This document shows positions 60,278 to 64,000 of a stretch of 64,000 nucleotides of DNA, piece by piece. Each line of letters opens with the position of its first letter. The first letter of the stretch is position 1. The notes beneath the pieces were generated by a model. The model did not search any database. It was not told where the DNA came from and worked only from the letters and a program-made list of their open reading frames with translations. Made by a program: the position numbers and the translations under genes. Source of the stretch: JACVRW01 sp052038485 (GTDB lineage Bacteria; Actinomycetota; Thermoleophilia; Solirubrobacterales; Thermoleophilaceae); contig JBQGCL010000106.1 of the NCBI GenBank assembly GCA_052038485.1, forward strand, positions 1 to 64,000, in the 5' to 3' direction.

Positions 60278-61940
60278 GGCTCGTACGGCGCTCCTCCTCT
60301 ACTTAGCCGTCGCTCTTCTTCTCTACGGTCGGGGCGCCATCACGGACCCTGATGCCGTCTGTGCCTGCGCGGGGGACGGCGACCCGACGTCGTTCATGTG
60401 GACCTTCGAGTGGTGGCCGCACGCGCTGCTGAACGGCCTCAATCCGTTCCACCCCGACGTGATCTGGGCGCCCGACGGGGTCAACCTCACCCAGGGGGGC
60501 TTCGCCCTTCCCGCGGCCGCGATCGTGCTGGCGCCGGTGACGCTGACGGCCGGCCCGGTCGTCGCCTACAACGTGGCGTCCGTCCTGATGCCGGTGTTGG
60601 CGGCCTGGTTTGCCTACCGGCTCTGCCGCTACCTGACCGACCGCTTCGCGCCCGCGTTCGCCGGCGGGCTCGTGTTCGGCTTCGGGACATACATGTCGGC
60701 CCACCTGCTCGGCCACCTCAACCTGACCTCGGTGTTCCTGGCCCCGGCTGTCGTGCTGCTCGTGCTGGAGCGGCTGGACGGCGTGATCTCGCAGCGGCGC
60801 TACGTGGTGCTGATGGCGGTCGTGTTCGCCGTGCAGGTGCTGCTGTCGGCCGAGATCCTGCTGCTCGGCCTCCTGATCGGCGGTCTGGCGCTGGTCGTCG
60901 CCTATCTCAGCTCGGAGCCCGACCGCCGGACGCGCATCGCCGCGATCGTGCTCCCCACGCTCGGCGCCGGCGGGGTCGCGATCGTGCTCGCAAGCCCGTA
61001 CCTGTACTGGATCATCAAGGGACTCGGCGACGCCGACTCGGAGGCCTGGCGCACGTTCACCGAGCTCTATCCCGGCGACGCGCTGAACCCCATCCTGCCG
61101 ACGGAGGTGACCGGGCTCGGCCACTGGTGGTTCGAGGACACGACTGCCAAGTTCACGAACTTCACGCCGTCGGAGGCGGCCGCCTACGTCGGACTCGTGC
61201 TGCTGGCGATCGCCGCGGTCTACATCGTCACCAACCGGCGGCGACCGCTTGCCAAGGTGCTAGGCGCGGTGATCCTCGTCTGCTTCGTGCTGTCGCTGGG
61301 GACGGAACTGCACGTGGCCGGCGACGACACCGGCGTTTGGATGCCGTGGTCGCTGCTGCACCCTCTGCCGGTCTTCGACCACGTGATCTCCCCACGCTTC
61401 TGGGTGTACGCGGTGCTGGCGATCGCGATCGCCACGGCGCTCTGGCTGGCCGAGCCCACGCCGCGCCCATGGCTGCGGTGGGCGGTGGCTGCGGTGGGAC
61501 TGGCCCTACTGATTCCGAACGTCTCGTCGGACTTCTGGGACGGGCGGCCCACCAACCCGTCCTTCTTCACGAGCGACGAGTACAAGCGCCACCTGCGCGA
61601 GGGAGAGCGTGTGCTGGCGCTGCCCTACGCGCGCTTCGGCAGCAGCATGCTCTGGCAGGCCGACACCGGCATGCACTTCGACATGGTCGAGGGCTACGTC
61701 TCGCCGGAGTATCCGCGTGAGTTCCGCGACGACCCCTACTTCCCGACGCTGATCAGCGCGCAGGCCGCGGGGGACGAGGCCGTGAGCGGGATGCGCGACT
61801 TCCTCGAGCGCCGCGGTGTCACCGCGGTCGTCGTGGCGGAGGGCACGCAATCCTCCAACGTCTGGGCGTTCGTGCTGGGAGGGCTCGGCCTCAAGCCGGT
61901 GAAGGCCGGCGGCGTGCTCTTCTATCGGGTCGACAGCTAG
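60276..61940 (+). CDS. Polytopic membrane protein, YfhO/GT-C-like
   Basis: A 554-residue membrane protein with about 11-12 helices and a C-terminal soluble domain of about 130 residues. The first loop holds GDGDPTSFMWTFEWWPHALLNG and NPFHPDVIWAPDGVNLTQGG, a pattern found in YfhO-like or GT-C glycosyltransferase-type membrane proteins; catalytic residues are not certain. The soluble end contains GERVLALPYARFGSSMLWQ. Its substrate is unknown. GTG 60276 lies inside a -10 box of a TTGAAA-N18-TACGGT promoter, which is odd for a start codon. It is convergent with the AidB-like gene, with 4 bp of overlap. Confidence 0.72.
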   Translation: MARTALLLYLAVALLLYGRGAITDPDAVCACAGDGDPTSFMWTFEWWPHALLNGLNPFHPDVIWAPDGVNLTQGGFALPAAAIVLAPVTLTAGPVVAYNVASVLMPVLAAWFAYRLCRYLTDRFAPAFAGGLVFGFGTYMSAHLLGHLNLTSVFLAPAVVLLVLERLDGVISQRRYVVLMAVVFAVQVLLSAEILLLGLLIGGLALVVAYLSSEPDRRTRIAAIVLPTLGAGGVAIVLASPYLYWIIKGLGDADSEAWRTFTELYPGDALNPILPTEVTGLGHWWFEDTTAKFTNFTPSEAAAYVGLVLLAIAAVYIVTNRRRPLAKVLGAVILVCFVLSLGTELHVAGDDTGVWMPWSLLHPLPVFDHVISPRFWVYAVLAIAIATALWLAEPTPRPWLRWAVAAVGLALLIPNVSSDFWDGRPTNPSFFTSDEYKRHLREGERVLALPYARFGSSMLWQADTGMHFDMVEGYVSPEYPREFRDDPYFPTLISAQAAGDEAVSGMRDFLERRGVTAVVVAEGTQSSNVWAFVLGGLGLKPVKAGGVLFYRVDS

Positions 61941-63505
61941 GCCGCCAGTGCCCGCTCCACGATCGCCGGCGCGTCGACCGACGACGGCAGCGTGCCGAAG
62001 GCACGCCCGCCCTCGCCGAGACGCCCGGCGCAGTAGGCGTCGGCCACCTCGGGCGGCGCGTTGCGCACGAGCAGGCTCGCCTGGAGCGCCACGGCCAGGT
62101 CCTCGACCACGCGCCGCGCGTCGCCCTCGCTGGGAGGCCCGGCTGTCGCGATCTTGTCGAGGTGCGCGTCGAGCAGCGCGTTGCCGCCGCGCCCGAGCTC
62201 GCACTCGGCCATGAACGCCGGCAGCCCCTCCGGCTCCTTGATCATCGCGCGCAGCACGTCGAGCGCCGCCACGTTGCCCGAGCCCTCCCAGATCGAGTTG
62301 AGCGGGGCGTCGCGCAGCAGCCGCGGCATGCCCGACTCCTCGACGTATCCGTTGCCGCCGAGGCACTCGAGCGCCTCGACGGCGTGCGGCGTGGCGCGCT
62401 TGCAGACCCAGTACTTGGCGACCGCGGTCGCGAAGCGGCGGAACGACGCGTCGTCCTCGTCGTAGGAACGGGCGATCCGCATCGCCGTGGCAGTGGCGGC
62501 CTCCGACTCCAGCGCCAGGTCGGCGAGCACGTTCTGCATCGCCGGCTGCTCCGCGAGCAGCTTGCCGAACGCGCTGCGGTGGCGGGTGTGGTGGACGGCT
62601 TGGGCCAGCCCCCAGCGCATCGAGGCGGTCGAACCGAGCAGGCAGTCGAGCCGCGTGTGGTTGACCATCCGGATGATCGTCGCCACGCCGCGCCCCTCCT
62701 CGCCGATCAGCCGGCCGCGTACGCCGTGGAACTCGACCTCGCTCGACGGCAGCGAGCGCGTGCCGAGCTTGTCCTTGAGCCGCTGGATGCGGAAGCCGGG
62801 GTCGCGCCCCTCGAACAGGAAGCACGACAGTCCAGCCGGTGCCTGCGCGAGCGTCAGGAAGACGTCGCACGGGGGATAGGAGCAGAACCACTTGTGGCCG
62901 GTGATCTCGTAGGTGCCGTCGCCCTGCGGCTCCGCGCGCGTGGTGTTGGCGCGCACGTCCGAGCCGCCCTGCTTCTCGGTCATCGCCATGCCGGCCAGCG
63001 CGCCGTCGGCGTAGCTCGGCTTGGTCAGGCGCGGCTCCCACTCGGCGGCCAGCTCGGCGTTCTCGCGCAGCGGCGGGATCGCCGCGTAGGTCATCGAGAC
63101 CGGGCACATCACGCCCGACCCGACCTGGCTCCAGAGCACGAACAGCCCGGCGCGGACCACGTGCGCACCCGGCTGCGGGTCGCGCCACGGCAGCGAGTGG
63201 ATCTCGCGCTCGATCGCCTGTCTCAGACTCCAGTGCCAGGAGGGGTCGAGCTCGACCTCGTCGATGCGGTGGCCGTAGCGGTCGTGGGTGCGCAGGACCG
63301 GCTCGTTGCGCTCGGCACGGTCGGCGTGCTCGATCGCCTCGGGGCTGCCGGCCAGCTCGCCGGTGTCGCGCAGCCGGTCGACGCCCCAGCCGCCGCCCTC
63401 GCGCTCGAGCGCCTCGCCGAGCGGGACGTCCGCCTCGAAGACGTTGTAGGGCGCGATCGGGGGCGCCTGGTTCTGAACCTCATGCGTGGACGCGCTCTTG
63501 AGCAC
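61937..63505 (-). CDS. AidB-like acyl-CoA dehydrogenase
   Basis: A 522-residue flavoprotein of the AidB/isovaleryl-CoA-dehydrogenase-like branch. The opening PPIAPYNVFEADVPLGEALER, MAMTEKQGGSDVRANTT, EITGHKWFCSYPPCDVFL, and LNSIWEGSGNVAALDV with the Glu of AidB's active site are all present. AidB protects DNA during alkylation stress in E. coli, but most homologues have no tested role and may be ordinary dehydrogenases feeding the ETF system seen at the left end. GTG 63505 is chosen because AGGAGG lies 9 nt upstream. It follows a TetR gene with about 26 bp overlap, which may regulate it. Confidence 0.88.
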   Translation of the reverse strand: MLKSASTHEVQNQAPPIAPYNVFEADVPLGEALEREGGGWGVDRLRDTGELAGSPEAIEHADRAERNEPVLRTHDRYGHRIDEVELDPSWHWSLRQAIEREIHSLPWRDPQPGAHVVRAGLFVLWSQVGSGVMCPVSMTYAAIPPLRENAELAAEWEPRLTKPSYADGALAGMAMTEKQGGSDVRANTTRAEPQGDGTYEITGHKWFCSYPPCDVFLTLAQAPAGLSCFLFEGRDPGFRIQRLKDKLGTRSLPSSEVEFHGVRGRLIGEEGRGVATIIRMVNHTRLDCLLGSTASMRWGLAQAVHHTRHRSAFGKLLAEQPAMQNVLADLALESEAATATAMRIARSYDEDDASFRRFATAVAKYWVCKRATPHAVEALECLGGNGYVEESGMPRLLRDAPLNSIWEGSGNVAALDVLRAMIKEPEGLPAFMAECELGRGGNALLDAHLDKIATAGPPSEGDARRVVEDLAVALQASLLVRNAPPEVADAYCAGRLGEGGRAFGTLPSSVDAPAIVERALAA

Positions 63506-64000
63506 GGGGCAGTGCCTCCTCTGAGAATTGGACAAGGGTGAAGATCAGGGCGTCGTGGGGACCGCCGTTGGCGGTGGAGAGGGGGCCGACGAGCGCCTCG
63601 CCGAGCGCCCCGACCAGCGCCGCCGCCACCGTGCGGGTGTCGTGCGAGCGCAGCTCGCCGTCGCGTACGCCGTCCTCCAATACGCGCGCGAACGCGTCGC
63701 GGTAGCCGGTGCGGAAACGCAGCCGCTCGGCCTCGACGGCCGGGTCGACCGGCTCGGCGAGCAGCGCGTACGCGAGCACGGGCCCGGCCAGGGCGCGGCG
63801 CGCGAACGCCTCGACCGCCGCGGCCACCCGCTCACGCGCCGAGCGGCCGTCGGGTGCACTCACCTCCACGACCACGTCGAGCTCGCGCTGCGACGCGCGC
63901 CGGAACGCCTCGGCGAACAGGTCGCCCTTGGAGGGGAAGTGGCGGTAGACGGTGCCGACCGCCACGCCGGCGCGGCCGGCGACGGTCTGGACGGCCGCGG
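63480..64000 (-). CDS. TetR-family regulator (5'-truncated)
   Basis: A TetR-type repressor cut off at the right edge. The visible frame starts at the edge with AAVQTVAGRAGVAVGTVYRH, the HTH and recognition helix of TetR proteins, followed by FPSKGDLFAEAF and a helical ligand domain (about 150 further residues). GTG 63965 is internal, not the start. The ligand is unknown. The gene ends inside the AidB-like gene's start region by 26 bp, so the two are co-transcribed and it may be an acyl-CoA- or fatty-acid-responsive repressor by inference from the neighbour. Confidence 0.85.
   Translation of the reverse strand, partial: AAVQTVAGRAGVAVGTVYRHFPSKGDLFAEAFRRASQRELDVVVEVSAPDGRSARERVAAAVEAFARRALAGPVLAYALLAEPVDPAVEAERLRFRTGYRDAFARVLEDGVRDGELRSHDTRTVAAALVGALGEALVGPLSTANGGPHDALIFTLVQFSEEALPRAQERVHA

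Overview
This is about 64 kb of a high-GC, gene-dense bacterial chromosome. The gene set points to an actinobacterium, most plausibly of the Thermoleophilia/Solirubrobacterales type. Supporting signs are a LysX-like lysyl-tRNA synthetase fused to a lysyl-phosphatidylglycerol synthase, an Rv2578c-type radical SAM protein behind an actinobacterial SOS box, kdpF, many GTG starts, many ATGA/GTGA gene overlaps, and frequent TAnnnT -10 boxes placed 6-8 nt before the start codon (leaderless promoters). The lineage call is inference; no 16S gene is present. I saw no rRNA, tRNA, CRISPR array, insertion sequence or prophage. No stretch over 300 bp lacks a gene; the longest non-coding gaps are about 140 bp (37595-37759, 44833-44974).

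Layout. 1-3.4 kb: electron-transfer flavoprotein operon etfB (cut by the left edge), etfA, ETF-quinone oxidoreductase. 3.4-6.6 kb: a membrane GGDEF/HD-GYP protein and an NTF2-like/XRE-MmyB divergent pair. 6.6-11.1 kb: a leftward block of secreted proteins (seven-bladed propeller, sulfatase, S53 protease). 11.2-13.2 kb: LysR regulator and a glycosidase-like lipoprotein. 13.2-23.1 kb: housekeeping run gpsA, rpmE, CARDB protein, DUF1385 protein, SDR, prfA, prmC, tsaC, glyA, a WecA/MraY-type transferase and an ASCH protein. 23-26.5 kb, leftward: GT-C-like membrane protein, SOS-boxed radical SAM protein, fluC, yjbQ. 26.5-36.6 kb: a second GGDEF/HD-GYP protein, then a potassium-uptake region with a split KdpD: kinase half, kdpE, small genes, kdpF-A-C-B, sensor half, universal stress protein. 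36.6-44.8 kb: GH26-like protein, then the complete ATP synthase operon atpI-like-B-E-F-H-A-G-D-C. 45-49 kb: rhomboid-like fragment, PEBP lipoprotein, endonuclease IV with a stand-alone LigD-type primase-polymerase, NTF2-like and VOC proteins. 49-57.6 kb: PI-PLC-like membrane protein, two membrane proteins, an APC permease diverging from the LysRS/LPG-synthase fusion. 57.6-64 kb: parallel beta-helix protein, crotonase, NTF2-like protein, GT-C-like membrane protein, AidB-like acyl-CoA dehydrogenase and a TetR regulator cut by the right edge.

The most interesting points are: (1) a LysRS-LPG synthase fusion whose domain order is the reverse of mycobacterial LysX; (2) a kdp region with order FACB, KdpD split into two proteins 5.8 kb apart, and a 21-bp-spaced direct repeat behind kdpE; (3) two GGDEF/HD-GYP proteins decayed in opposite domains; (4) an ETF-QO lacking one iron-sulfur cysteine; (5) a recurring leaderless promoter signature that in three places points to a non-standard first codon; (6) a LexA-type box over the start of a spore-photoproduct-lyase-like gene.
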